From Clostridium thermarum (lineage in GTDB: Bacteria; Bacillota; Clostridia; Clostridiales; Clostridiaceae): DNA of 64,000 bases. A program made the position numbers and the translations under genes. The notes under the pieces were generated by a model. The model did no database searches and was not told the origin of the DNA. It saw only the letters and a program-made list of their open reading frames with translations. The DNA lies in contig NZ_CP040924.1 in the NCBI RefSeq assembly GCF_006351925.1, positions 2,068,001 to 2,132,000 of the forward strand, read 5' to 3'. Positions 54,921 through 63,480 of the stretch are shown here, piece by piece (the stretch's first letter is position 1; each line of letters starts with the position of its first letter).

Positions 54921-54978
54921 ATAGTACCTCCGATATGATAGAGCTCCTACTATAGTTTATTCATATTCTTCTCAAAAA

Positions 54979-55050
54979 AGAATCACAGGGCTTGATAGAG
55001 AAGATGAATTTGTGGTATATTTAGCACCGGTTGGTAAAAAGCAGAAGTAG
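54979..55050 (+). pseudogene. Possible nitroreductase C-terminal remnant
   Basis: Open plus-strand frame without a start: RITGLDREDEFVVYLAPVGK, KQK, stop. The FVVYxAPVGK ending is common in nitroreductase-family proteins. Short, so the assignment is weak. The rest of the gap 54921-55201 shows only a T-rich tract before the next gene. Confidence 0.35.
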
Positions 55051-55201
55051 ATATGTGGTCATCTTAGTCAATTGTATTAAGAAGTCATTGTTTTTTTTTT
55101 TTACAGTGGACAACAACTTCTTTTATTTCGTAAGTTATTTAATCTATGATTTTATGATAAAATCAATATATGAAAACAAAAGTGAAGGGCTTGAATAGAT
55201 T

Positions 55202-57883
55202 ATGAGAAAATTAGTCGTCGGAATCTTGGCACATGTAGATGCCGGAAAAACTACATTATCAGAAAGCATGCTGTATCTAAGCGGAAAGATTCGAAAGTTG
55301 GGAAGAGTGGATAACAAGGATGCCTATTTGGATACCTATGAATTGGAAAAGGCCAGAGGTATTACTATTTTTTCAAAGCAAGCTTTATTTGAAGCAGGAG
55401 ACACTCAAATTATCCTGTTGGATACCCCAGGTCATGTGGATTTTTCAGCAGAGATGGAGAGAACTCTCCAAGTACTGGATTATGCTATTTTGGTGGTAAG
55501 CGGTGCCAATGGAGTTCAAGGCCATACCAGAACCTTGTGGCGCCTTCTATCTGTATATAAAATACCAACTTTTATTTTTGTTAATAAGATGGATCAGGAA
55601 GGAACAGATAAAGATACTTTGATAGAGGAGTTAAAAAAGCAGCTTAATGAGGGCTGTATAGATTTTACCGAGACGGATACGGAAGCTTTCTACGAGGAAG
55701 TAGCCCTGAGGGATGAAGCCATATTGGAAGTTTTTTTGGATAAGGGCAGTATTGAAACTTCTGAGATAACACATCTCATAAACCATCGTAAGGTCTTCCC
55801 CTGCTTCTTTGGTTCTGCTCTCAGACTGCAAGGGGTGGAAGAATTTATGCAGGGAATCATAAAGTATGCCCAGTCCCCTATATATCCTGAAGCCTTTGGG
55901 GCCAAAGTCTTTAAGATCAACAGGGACGACCAGGGCAACCGACTGACCTTTATGAAGATAACCGGTGGCAGACTAAAGGTTAAAACAGTATTGACCAACA
56001 AGCCCCAAGAGGGTGAAGGTCTTAATAAGGAAGACTTCTGGGAAGAAAAAGTAAATCAGATCCGCATATATTCCGGCCAAAAGTTTGAACCGGTGAACGA
56101 AGTAGAAGCCGGGGCCATCTGTGCCGTTACTGGACTTACGCGAACCTATCCCGGCGAAGGTTTGGGAATCGAGAAGGAGGCCTTTACCCCACTGCTGGAA
56201 CCAGTCTTATCCTATAGAATTATACTGCCTGAGGGCTGCGACCCCAAGGTGATGCTGCCAAAGCTTAGACAGATTGAAGAGGAAGAGCCGGAGCTCCACA
56301 TTGTTTGGGATGAGAATTTACAGGAAACTCAAGTACAGATCATGGGTGAAGTGCAGATTGAAATCCTGCAAAGCATTATAAAAGACCGGTTTAATGCAGA
56401 GGTTTCTTTTGACTCAGGCACTATCCTCTACAAGGAGACCATAGCTAACACAGTGGAAGGCGTGGGCCACTTTGAGCCCCTAAGGCATTATGCAGAGGTC
56501 CATCTCATATTGGAACCCGGGCCCAGGGGCAGCGGCCTGCAGTTTGCCAGCATTTGCAGTGAGGATGATCTAGACAAAAGCTGGCAGAGACTTATTCTCA
56601 CCCACTTGCAGGAAAAGGCCCACAAGGGAGTCTTGACCGGCTCCATGATCACCGATATGAAGATAACCTTAGCGGCAGGACGGGCCCACAAAAAGCATAC
56701 CGTGGGCGGTGACTTCAGGGAGGCCACCTACCGGGCTGTCCGTCAGGGCCTCAAGCAGGCCCAGTCAATTTTACTGGAGCCCTATTATGACTTTCAGCTG
56801 GAGCTGCCTGAAAAGATGGTGGGTAGGGCCATGACGGATATAGAAAAGCTTAACGGCACCTGTGAGCTAAAAGAAACCGTTAATGGCATGGCAATTCTAG
56901 CTGGAAGTGCTCCTGTTGTTACCATGAAGAACTATCAAAAGGAAGTGACAGCCTATACCAAGGGCCTGGGTAAGCTGTTCTGCAGCCTAAGGGGCTACGA
57001 ACCCTGCCACAATGCGGAGGAAGTTATTGCAAGTATTGGCTATGATTCCGAGAGAGACCTTTTAAATCCTACGGGGTCAGTATTCTGTGCCCATGGTTCA
57101 GGCTTCCTGGTAAGCTGGGATGAAGTCCATAAGTATATGCATATAGAAAGCTGCCTGCAGGCTAAAAAAAATACTTCAGCCCAAAGGGAAGTAAAGCGGC
57201 CTTCCATAATTACGGAAGAGTCCATAGGCTTAGAAGAAATAGATAAGATAATCAACAGTACCTTTTATGCCAATCAGGGTAAAAAATCTGTTTGGAAAAA
57301 GAAAAGAAGTGCGGTAGAGGATTATTATAAGTCCTCAAGCAACTCAGCAGGTATCTATAAGGCAAAGGAACCCTATCTCCTTGTAGACGGCTATAATATA
57401 ATCTTTGCCTGGGAAGACCTGAAGGAGCTGGTGGAGATCAATATCGATGCCGCCAGAACCAAAGTGCTGGACCTTTTGTGCAATTATCAAAGCATCGTAA
57501 GAAATAATATTATTGTAGTCTTCGACGCCTACCGTATCCAGGGCCACCCCACGGAGATCTTTGATTATAACAATATCCATGTGGTTTACACCAAGGAGGC
57601 GGAAACTGCAGACCAGTACATTGAAAAGTTTGTCCATAATAATCGGGTAAGCTTTGATATAACCGTGGCCACCTCAGACAGCCTGGAGCAGATAATCATC
57701 CGCAGCAAGGGCGCTTCTCTTATGTCTGCCCGGGAGCTGCGGGAAGAAATAGAGCGGGCAGCAAAAAAACTGATGGAGGACTACAGAAACAGTCAGATAA
57801 AGGAACGAAATAGTCTGTCAGATAATTTTACTGAAGCTGAATTGCAGAAGTTTAGAAATATATTAAAGGAAGATAAGAATTAG
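55202..57883 (+). CDS. TetM/EF-G-like translational GTPase fused to a NYN (YacP/Rae1-like) RNase domain
   Basis: 893 residues. Residues 1-640 are a ribosomal-protection-type GTPase: G1 AHVDAGKTT (10-18), switch GITIFSK, G3 DTPGHVDF, G4 NKMD, then EF-G-like domains II-V ending near GTGxx-like CAHGSG. A lysine-rich linker (about 650-715) leads to a NYN domain (about 722-870) with LLVDGYNII, VVFDAYR, TADQYIEKF and VATSDSLEQ, the acidic motif set of YacP/Rae1 A-site endoribonucleases. The ordinary TetM family ends near 640 residues. Function is inferred: GTP-driven entry to the ribosomal A site delivering an RNase. Tetracycline resistance is not shown. Confidence 0.88.
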   Translation: MRKLVVGILAHVDAGKTTLSESMLYLSGKIRKLGRVDNKDAYLDTYELEKARGITIFSKQALFEAGDTQIILLDTPGHVDFSAEMERTLQVLDYAILVVSGANGVQGHTRTLWRLLSVYKIPTFIFVNKMDQEGTDKDTLIEELKKQLNEGCIDFTETDTEAFYEEVALRDEAILEVFLDKGSIETSEITHLINHRKVFPCFFGSALRLQGVEEFMQGIIKYAQSPIYPEAFGAKVFKINRDDQGNRLTFMKITGGRLKVKTVLTNKPQEGEGLNKEDFWEEKVNQIRIYSGQKFEPVNEVEAGAICAVTGLTRTYPGEGLGIEKEAFTPLLEPVLSYRIILPEGCDPKVMLPKLRQIEEEEPELHIVWDENLQETQVQIMGEVQIEILQSIIKDRFNAEVSFDSGTILYKETIANTVEGVGHFEPLRHYAEVHLILEPGPRGSGLQFASICSEDDLDKSWQRLILTHLQEKAHKGVLTGSMITDMKITLAAGRAHKKHTVGGDFREATYRAVRQGLKQAQSILLEPYYDFQLELPEKMVGRAMTDIEKLNGTCELKETVNGMAILAGSAPVVTMKNYQKEVTAYTKGLGKLFCSLRGYEPCHNAEEVIASIGYDSERDLLNPTGSVFCAHGSGFLVSWDEVHKYMHIESCLQAKKNTSAQREVKRPSIITEESIGLEEIDKIINSTFYANQGKKSVWKKKRSAVEDYYKSSSNSAGIYKAKEPYLLVDGYNIIFAWEDLKELVEINIDAARTKVLDLLCNYQSIVRNNIIVVFDAYRIQGHPTEIFDYNNIHVVYTKEAETADQYIEKFVHNNRVSFDITVATSDSLEQIIIRSKGASLMSARELREEIERAAKKLMEDYRNSQIKERNSLSDNFTEAELQKFRNILKEDKN

Positions 57884-57904
57884 CTCTTCTTATCTTCCTT
57901 TTTT
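57868..57904 (+). terminator. Terminator of the GTPase-NYN gene
   Basis: GGAAGATAAGA/TCTTATCTTCC stem that includes the stop codon region, followed by TTTTTT. Confidence 0.9.
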
Positions 57905-57928
57905 ACATATTGTAAGTTCAATTGTCCC

Positions 57929-58063
57929 CTGTCACCTCTTAAGGAAACTGTGACCATTAAGGAAAACGGTGATGTGCATGCAGAGGAGGAACTTACCTAC
58001 TACTTCGACGGCGATTATAGAGGAGTTTATAGGACCCTATCCAAAACTGGTACCACACCTTAG
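57929..58063 (+). pseudogene. DUF2207 membrane-protein fragment
   Basis: Open plus-strand frame without start or membrane helices: KETVTIKENGDVHAEEELTY, then YFDGDYRGVYRTLSK, a clear match to the conserved extracellular N-terminal part of DUF2207 proteins. Only about 45 codons remain. Confidence 0.7.
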
Positions 58064-58104
58064 TATTACAGTAACCATCTGTTGACCATACACAGTCTTA
58101 CCTT

Positions 58105-58240
58105 TTAAGCGTGAGTTATGAAATCCACACTTTTCTGTAGGACATTTCGCCTTTGACGAGGGCACAGTCTTTTCAGATGACAGGGATAAATGCTGCCGTC
58201 AGTGTCAACAAATAGCGAGTGTCCCGCACTGCAACTACCA
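58105..58240 (-). pseudogene. SPASM-domain (radical SAM maturase) fragment
   Basis: The minus strand reads GSCSAGHSLFVDTDGSIYPC then HLKR, which has the Cys spacing and FVDTDGxIYPC core of the SPASM iron-sulfur domain of peptide-modifying radical SAM enzymes. The frame then loses similarity. No radical SAM core is present. It adjoins the palindromic repeat. Confidence 0.55.
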
Positions 58241-58244
58241 TGTA

Positions 58245-58308
58245 GGGTGCCACGCACCTCACAAGTCACATTCATATTAAAATGTGACTTGTGAGGTGCG
58301 TGGCACCC
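58245..58308. repeat. 64-bp perfect palindrome (28-bp arms, 8-bp loop)
   Basis: The arms begin GGGTGCCACGCACCTCAC and end AAGTCACATT, with the exact reverse complement after an 8-base loop. It starts two bases after the response regulator stop codon. The same words occur at 26645-26682 and 42381-42600. Confidence 0.92.
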
Positions 58309-58310
58309 AA

Positions 58311-59885
58311 TCATCTTCCCCCGCCCTTATATTCACTGGGGGCAAAGCCGAAATATTTTTTGAAGGCCCGCGTGAAGTGCTTGGGGTTGTTGTAGCCAAT
58401 CTTTTCTGCAACCTCCTGCACTCTGTTCACCGGGTCACTGAGCATTTCCAGGGCCTTTTCCATCCTTACCTTTAAGAAATAATCGGAAAAGTTCATGCCA
58501 ACTTCATCTTTGAAGATTTTACTGAAGTGGTTATAGCTTAAGGAGACCATATTGGAAACCACTGCCATGTTTATGTCCTTGTGATAATTCTCCAGCACAT
58601 ACTTCTTGACCACTTCTGACACAGACTTATCTGTACCTTTTCCCATAAGCATGGATATTGCCTCAAAGGCCAAGCCTTTTAGGTATATTCTTAGATCATT
58701 GAGTTGGTGAAAACTTGAGAATTCTCTTATATCTTCGTATAGGTATCCGTCACTGTTATCTTTTAGGGCATCGCCAATGCTTCTTACCGTTTTCTTGTAT
58801 AATCTTTCTACGCTCTTTATTTTACTCTTTTGTACATTTTCTCTGCTAAACAACGTATCTACCAGATTGCTGAAGGCTGTTGAATTATGACTGCTTATGA
58901 TTTCTCTTATTATGTTAGTTTCAGCTATGAGATTTTCATCCATATCTTTTTTATCTTTTATGTCCGAGTACTTAATAACTGTACTAAAATCATAGATAAG
59001 CTTATAGGCCAGGGCTTCTAAGGCCTGCTTATAGCAGAGAGTTAAACCGATGATTTCAGTAGCCGGATCACTTATTGCTATAAAACATGAAAGTTGCATA
59101 TTTTCTTCCAAGGCCTTCAAGAGAATTGAAAGATACTTATAAAGCAGTGGTGGTTTAACATTGGCTCCGTAGTTAAAAAGAAGCACCACATTATTGTTTA
59201 AATCATAGAAAAACATAACCCTGAAGTGCTTTCTGTCTAATCCCTCTATGTCTATGCCCTTTAAGGCTTCCTTCACAAGTTCTATATTTCTATTTTCCTT
59301 GTTGTTATAAAAGGCTAAAAGACCTATGCTGAAATTTTCATAGATGGGGTCTATTCTTAATTCACCGAACAAACCCTCTATATCTTTTCCCTGTAAATTG
59401 TCACTATTAAAGATTTTATTCAATCTATTTTCAAGTACCGCTTCTACAAATTTATATCTTTCATTTTCATTTTGCTGCTTAGCTCTATTCTCTTCATTGA
59501 TATTATTGATTACCTTTTCAAATACAGCCTTTATTTCTTCAATTTCACCTGGCTTCAGCAGGTAATCAAAGGCCCCCAGCTTAAAGGCTTCCTTGACATA
59601 GGCAAAATCATCATATCCGCTTAGGACTATAAATTTTATATTTCGCTTTAAGGCTGAAATACTTTTAATTAATTCTAAACCGGTGATTTCCGGCATGGTG
59701 ATGTCCGTGAGGATGATGTTGATATCAGAGCTCATAACAATTTCCTCAGCCCTTAAGGGATTGGAGGTAAAATGTATTTCTCCGATACCCTGTATGCCGC
59801 TTCTCTCTATCATGGATTTCAAGCCTCTGCAGATAAGTTCTTCATCATCTACAATTAATACCTTGCACAAATTTTTCACCTTCAA
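58311..59885 (-). CDS. AraC-type response regulator (YesN-like)
   Basis: About 520 residues. The N-terminal receiver has the acidic pair DDEE, phospho-Asp61 in ILTDITMPE and the Lys of YLLKPGE. The C-terminal AraC DNA-binding domain spans about 420-520 (NMAVVSNMVSLSYNHFSKIF and VAEKIGYNNPKHFTRAFKKY). The frame opens at TTG 59885, overlapping the kinase stop. A TTG at 59870, six bases after GAAGGTG, is a better-placed start. It is likely to activate transporter and glycoside hydrolase genes in response to an extracellular sugar. Confidence 0.93.
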   Translation of the reverse strand: MKVKNLCKVLIVDDEELICRGLKSMIERSGIQGIGEIHFTSNPLRAEEIVMSSDINIILTDITMPEITGLELIKSISALKRNIKFIVLSGYDDFAYVKEAFKLGAFDYLLKPGEIEEIKAVFEKVINNINEENRAKQQNENERYKFVEAVLENRLNKIFNSDNLQGKDIEGLFGELRIDPIYENFSIGLLAFYNNKENRNIELVKEALKGIDIEGLDRKHFRVMFFYDLNNNVVLLFNYGANVKPPLLYKYLSILLKALEENMQLSCFIAISDPATEIIGLTLCYKQALEALAYKLIYDFSTVIKYSDIKDKKDMDENLIAETNIIREIISSHNSTAFSNLVDTLFSRENVQKSKIKSVERLYKKTVRSIGDALKDNSDGYLYEDIREFSSFHQLNDLRIYLKGLAFEAISMLMGKGTDKSVSEVVKKYVLENYHKDINMAVVSNMVSLSYNHFSKIFKDEVGMNFSDYFLKVRMEKALEMLSDPVNRVQEVAEKIGYNNPKHFTRAFKKYFGFAPSEYKGGGR

Positions 59886-61738
59886 TCCTGAATAAATGGA
59901 ATATTGATCATAAGTTTGGTATATTCCCCTTCAACACTTTCAAGCTTTATGAAATACTGTTCCCCGTAAAACAGTTTTATTCTTCCATTTATGTTTTCCA
60001 AGCCAATACTCTTGTCCGTATCAAGTTTCTTCCCCAGGGGCTTAGAACTCCTAAAGTATTGGTTAAGCTGCTCCAGTTTCTCCTTTGAAATACCTACTCC
60101 GTTATCTATGACCTGTATGTGTATAGAGGCGGAACTCCTGAAGAAATTTAATTTTATTGAAAGTTCCCGCTTTCCCCTGCCAAATCCGTGGCTGATGGAA
60201 TTTTCTACAATGGGCTGGAGGATAAACCTTATGAGCTTTACATTTTTAAGTTCTACCGGAAGGTCCACTTCAAATTTAATCCTATCCCCATGCCTTACCT
60301 TTTGCAGCTGTATATACTTCTCAACATAATCTACCTCTTCTTGGATGGTTGCGTATTGAGAGTCTCGATTCATGTTGTATCTTAAGAGCTTCCCAAAGCT
60401 TGCTATAGAATCAGCCATCTCAAAGTCCCCTTCCATTTCCAGCTTCATTCTGAAAATGTCTATGGTATTATAAATGAAGTGGGGGTTTATTTGATATTGA
60501 AGGGCAGCAAGCTGGGCGTCCTTATGAGCGGTTTCCCTTTTAATTGAATCATTTATTAAAGTATTGATTTTTTCTATGAGTATGTTAAAGCTATGGGCCA
60601 TCTGGCCAACCTCATCACTGTGGGCCGCGGGGATTCGTATATTGAAGTTTCCACCGGCCACCAAGCTCATGACCCTAACTATCTGGTTTAGCCTTGAGAA
60701 TATTTTTTTCAGGGCAAAATAGGTGAAGACCTCTAAAAGAAATACCCCTATGACAACAGCCAAGATAGTATAGCCGCTGGTAAGGGCAGAGCTATTAATC
60801 AGGTTTCCTATGGCAGTCCGGTTTATAATTTTTATGTTCAGCTCAGGTATTAAATCATAGCTGTACAGGGTGTTTTTGTAATAGGAATAGCCACCGCTTC
60901 CCATAAAGCTTTCCGCATTGAGCTTCAAATATTCCTGTACTTCATCCTGGTTCTCTACAGATGGGTATATAATATCATTTACATCATTTACGACGTACAT
61001 TTCACTGTCTTCACCCGCCACATTCATCAGCGAAAAAAAGTCACTGGGAAGTATATCTATGGTCACCATCCCCAGGTAGGTCCCGTCAATTCCTCGGATT
61101 TTTTTCACCATTTTCAGAACACTGCTATTTTGATGATAAGTCATTCTACTTTTATCGGCAATGCCACTATTATCACCGCTACTTAAGGTATTGACGGTAG
61201 ACTTTACCCTTAAGCTGGGTGCAGGATAAATCCACATTTGCTCATTGGAATTGTTTTTAAATTCTATGAACCATTCTTCTTCCTTTATTCTCTCTTCTTT
61301 TATGAAATTTTTGTACTCCGGTATGGTTTCATTGACAAAAAATACTCCTATTTGATCAATGTCTGCTTCATTGAAGTTTAAGGCATACTCAATGGGGGCT
61401 GCCACAGAGTCTATAAAGTAATTCAAGGCCTCCGGGGTAAAATCCATGCCGTAATAAAACAGGTTTTGAATTTTCTTATTGTAGGCTATGTTATTTGCTA
61501 TACCTACAATAATGGACATCTTTCTGTCTAAGTCTCCGTTGAGCTGTTGAAGATTCTTTCCCACTGTTAGGGCAGTCTCTCGCTTTATGCTTTCCATGGA
61601 CTGCGAAAAGGTATAAGAACCTATGACAATTGTTGGAATAAGAATTGCCACAGTATTTGCAATCATAAGCTTGTATAGCAAGCTTAAATCTGCAAACCAA
61701 TAATAGACTTTTAGGCCAAGAGCTTTTATACGCTTCAT
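59882..61738 (-). CDS. YesM-type sensor histidine kinase
   Basis: About 618 residues. A membrane helix at about 22-45, an extracellular Cache-like sensor region (about 50-290), a second helix (about 300-320), a HAMP domain (GGNFNIRIPAAHSDEVGQM), then the His_kinase domain with phospho-acceptor QINPHFIYNTID, N box IVENSISHGFGRG and G boxes DNGVGIS and GLENINGR. ATG 61738 follows GCAGGTGAAG. It pairs with the overlapping response regulator and sits 29 bases after the solute-binding protein gene. Confidence 0.95.
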   Translation of the reverse strand: MKRIKALGLKVYYWFADLSLLYKLMIANTVAILIPTIVIGSYTFSQSMESIKRETALTVGKNLQQLNGDLDRKMSIIVGIANNIAYNKKIQNLFYYGMDFTPEALNYFIDSVAAPIEYALNFNEADIDQIGVFFVNETIPEYKNFIKEERIKEEEWFIEFKNNSNEQMWIYPAPSLRVKSTVNTLSSGDNSGIADKSRMTYHQNSSVLKMVKKIRGIDGTYLGMVTIDILPSDFFSLMNVAGEDSEMYVVNDVNDIIYPSVENQDEVQEYLKLNAESFMGSGGYSYYKNTLYSYDLIPELNIKIINRTAIGNLINSSALTSGYTILAVVIGVFLLEVFTYFALKKIFSRLNQIVRVMSLVAGGNFNIRIPAAHSDEVGQMAHSFNILIEKINTLINDSIKRETAHKDAQLAALQYQINPHFIYNTIDIFRMKLEMEGDFEMADSIASFGKLLRYNMNRDSQYATIQEEVDYVEKYIQLQKVRHGDRIKFEVDLPVELKNVKLIRFILQPIVENSISHGFGRGKRELSIKLNFFRSSASIHIQVIDNGVGISKEKLEQLNQYFRSSKPLGKKLDTDKSIGLENINGRIKLFYGEQYFIKLESVEGEYTKLMINIPFIQD

Positions 61739-61767
61739 AACTTCACCTGCTTTACAGTCTAAACTCA

Positions 61768-63381
61768 TTACCTGGGAAAGCTAAATTCCTTGCCAAATTT
61801 CAACTTATGAGCCTGAAATACTGCATTGGAGGCCTCATAAACCCTTTGGTAGCCTATGTTATCAATGTAGCTTATAGTTTCTTTATATATTTTTTCTACA
61901 GACTCTGCAGAATCTGCCAGTACCATACTTCTGATCTGCTTTGTCCAATACTCCTCTATCTTTTGCTTTATACCGGCTTCAGGGCTCCCTTGTTTAGGCT
62001 CTACCCCCATAGTTTCCGGTGTATTTACCGCATATTGGGAGAAGTAGTCCACCAGCTTCATATAATTTTTATCAGCCTCTGGCAGACTGTCCTTATCCAC
62101 ATGCTTTTTATAGTAAACAGGCTGCACTAAGGGCCAAAATTCCGTGATGCCGTAGATCGTTTTTGCCATCTCCGGGTCTTCTTTTTTCATAGTTAAATAT
62201 TCTTTTGTGTAGCGGAACTTATCCCCTATTTGCTCATAGGTTTCCCCTTCAACCCCAAACCAGGACAGTCTCTGCCCTTCCTCGCTGGCTAAAAAGGTAA
62301 GGAGCTTAATGGCCTGTTCTGCATTCTTGCTGTTACGGGTTATATAGGTTGTCATCCATCCTGTGCCGGCCTGATCATAAACAGGTTCAGCCCCATCCAG
62401 GGCATGGATTGGTCCAACGGCCACATAAACCGCATCATTATCTAAATTATATACCTTGCCAAGGGGAGCTTCTAAAGAGGCTAAGTCACCAAGATAAGCA
62501 AAGGCTACCCCTTCTTGAACTTTTTCTCCCGGCCAGATGGTAAAGTTGTCCTCCTGAAGCAGGCCTTCCCGCCACAACCTGTTTAAAAACTGGTACATCT
62601 CCAAGTACTTTGGATGCCTTTTGAAATCAATCCAGTCTCCATTTTCAGTTTCCCAAGGGATTCCCCACATCCTTGACATATTCCAGTCATTCCACTGTAG
62701 GTAAAAAGGATAGACCTTCTTGCCGTTAAAGGTCAAATTGGCCTCCTTTACCTTTTTCAAAGCCTCAACTGTCCCGTCCTGGGTCTCAAAGTCCTCCGGC
62801 TTTATTCCCAGCTTATCCATGATATCTTTTCTGGCAATAATTCCATTGGCGTTTTCTATCCGTTCTCCTTCATCCAGCCATTCCGGTGCGGTAAAATGGT
62901 TTGTGATACCGTACCAGTTTCCGTTTTCCCTGTTATTCCAGATCTTCATAATATCCGGTACTATGTTTAGGAGTTCAGGGGAATATTTCTCAGCCAGCTC
63001 ATTTAAGGGGTAGAAATATCCTGCGTCAATCATCTGCTCCCTTACCCCGCTCCAGTTACTTATAGTTATAATATCCGGCAGGTCACCGGAGGCTGCCATG
63101 GCAATTAACTTTTCGTCGCTATCACTGGGGGGGATTATCAGATTTACTTCCACTCCGGTTTTCTCAGTCACAACTTTATCTAAAAGAGTTACCTCTGAAT
63201 TCCACTTCTTATTATACCAGGAGGCCTGTATGTACCAGTTTACCTTAGTGAGACTCTTAACCTCAGTTGTTTCTTTTGAATCTGTGTTTTTATCACTTAT
63301 GGTTGGGCTGCAAGCTGCAACAGAGGCGGTGCTTAGGATTGCGATTAATATGAGGCCTGTTATGGACTTGAATTTGCTCAT
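61768..63381 (-). CDS. Extracellular solute-binding lipoprotein of a carbohydrate ABC transporter
   Basis: A 537-residue lipoprotein. The signal peptide ends VAACS (lipobox, Cys24). The mature part has the family 1 solute-binding layout (MAASGDLPDIITISNW, GYFYPLNELAEKY and GTGWMTTYITRNSKNAEQAI). The size, over 500 residues, is that of the LplA/YtcQ-like group, which works with LplB/YtcP permeases and is usually encoded next to YesMN-type regulators, as here. The permease genes are not in the window. ATG 63381 follows AAGGGGGA. The substrate is probably an oligosaccharide. Confidence 0.92.
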   Translation of the reverse strand: MSKFKSITGLILIAILSTASVAACSPTISDKNTDSKETTEVKSLTKVNWYIQASWYNKKWNSEVTLLDKVVTEKTGVEVNLIIPPSDSDEKLIAMAASGDLPDIITISNWSGVREQMIDAGYFYPLNELAEKYSPELLNIVPDIMKIWNNRENGNWYGITNHFTAPEWLDEGERIENANGIIARKDIMDKLGIKPEDFETQDGTVEALKKVKEANLTFNGKKVYPFYLQWNDWNMSRMWGIPWETENGDWIDFKRHPKYLEMYQFLNRLWREGLLQEDNFTIWPGEKVQEGVAFAYLGDLASLEAPLGKVYNLDNDAVYVAVGPIHALDGAEPVYDQAGTGWMTTYITRNSKNAEQAIKLLTFLASEEGQRLSWFGVEGETYEQIGDKFRYTKEYLTMKKEDPEMAKTIYGITEFWPLVQPVYYKKHVDKDSLPEADKNYMKLVDYFSQYAVNTPETMGVEPKQGSPEAGIKQKIEEYWTKQIRSMVLADSAESVEKIYKETISYIDNIGYQRVYEASNAVFQAHKLKFGKEFSFPR

Positions 63382-63480
63382 GGTAATCCCCCTTAATAAA
63401 TTAAATACAAATCAAAGATTTTTCCCGGCGGTGCCGGAAAAAACCTCCTTAATTGTCTAATATCTGTTGGTCCTTGTCAA

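Noticed and set aside
55202..57883. Tetracycline resistance gene
   Set aside because: The GTPase half resembles TetM/TetO, but the C-terminal NYN fusion and divergence make a resistance claim unsupported; many chromosomal relatives are not resistance genes.
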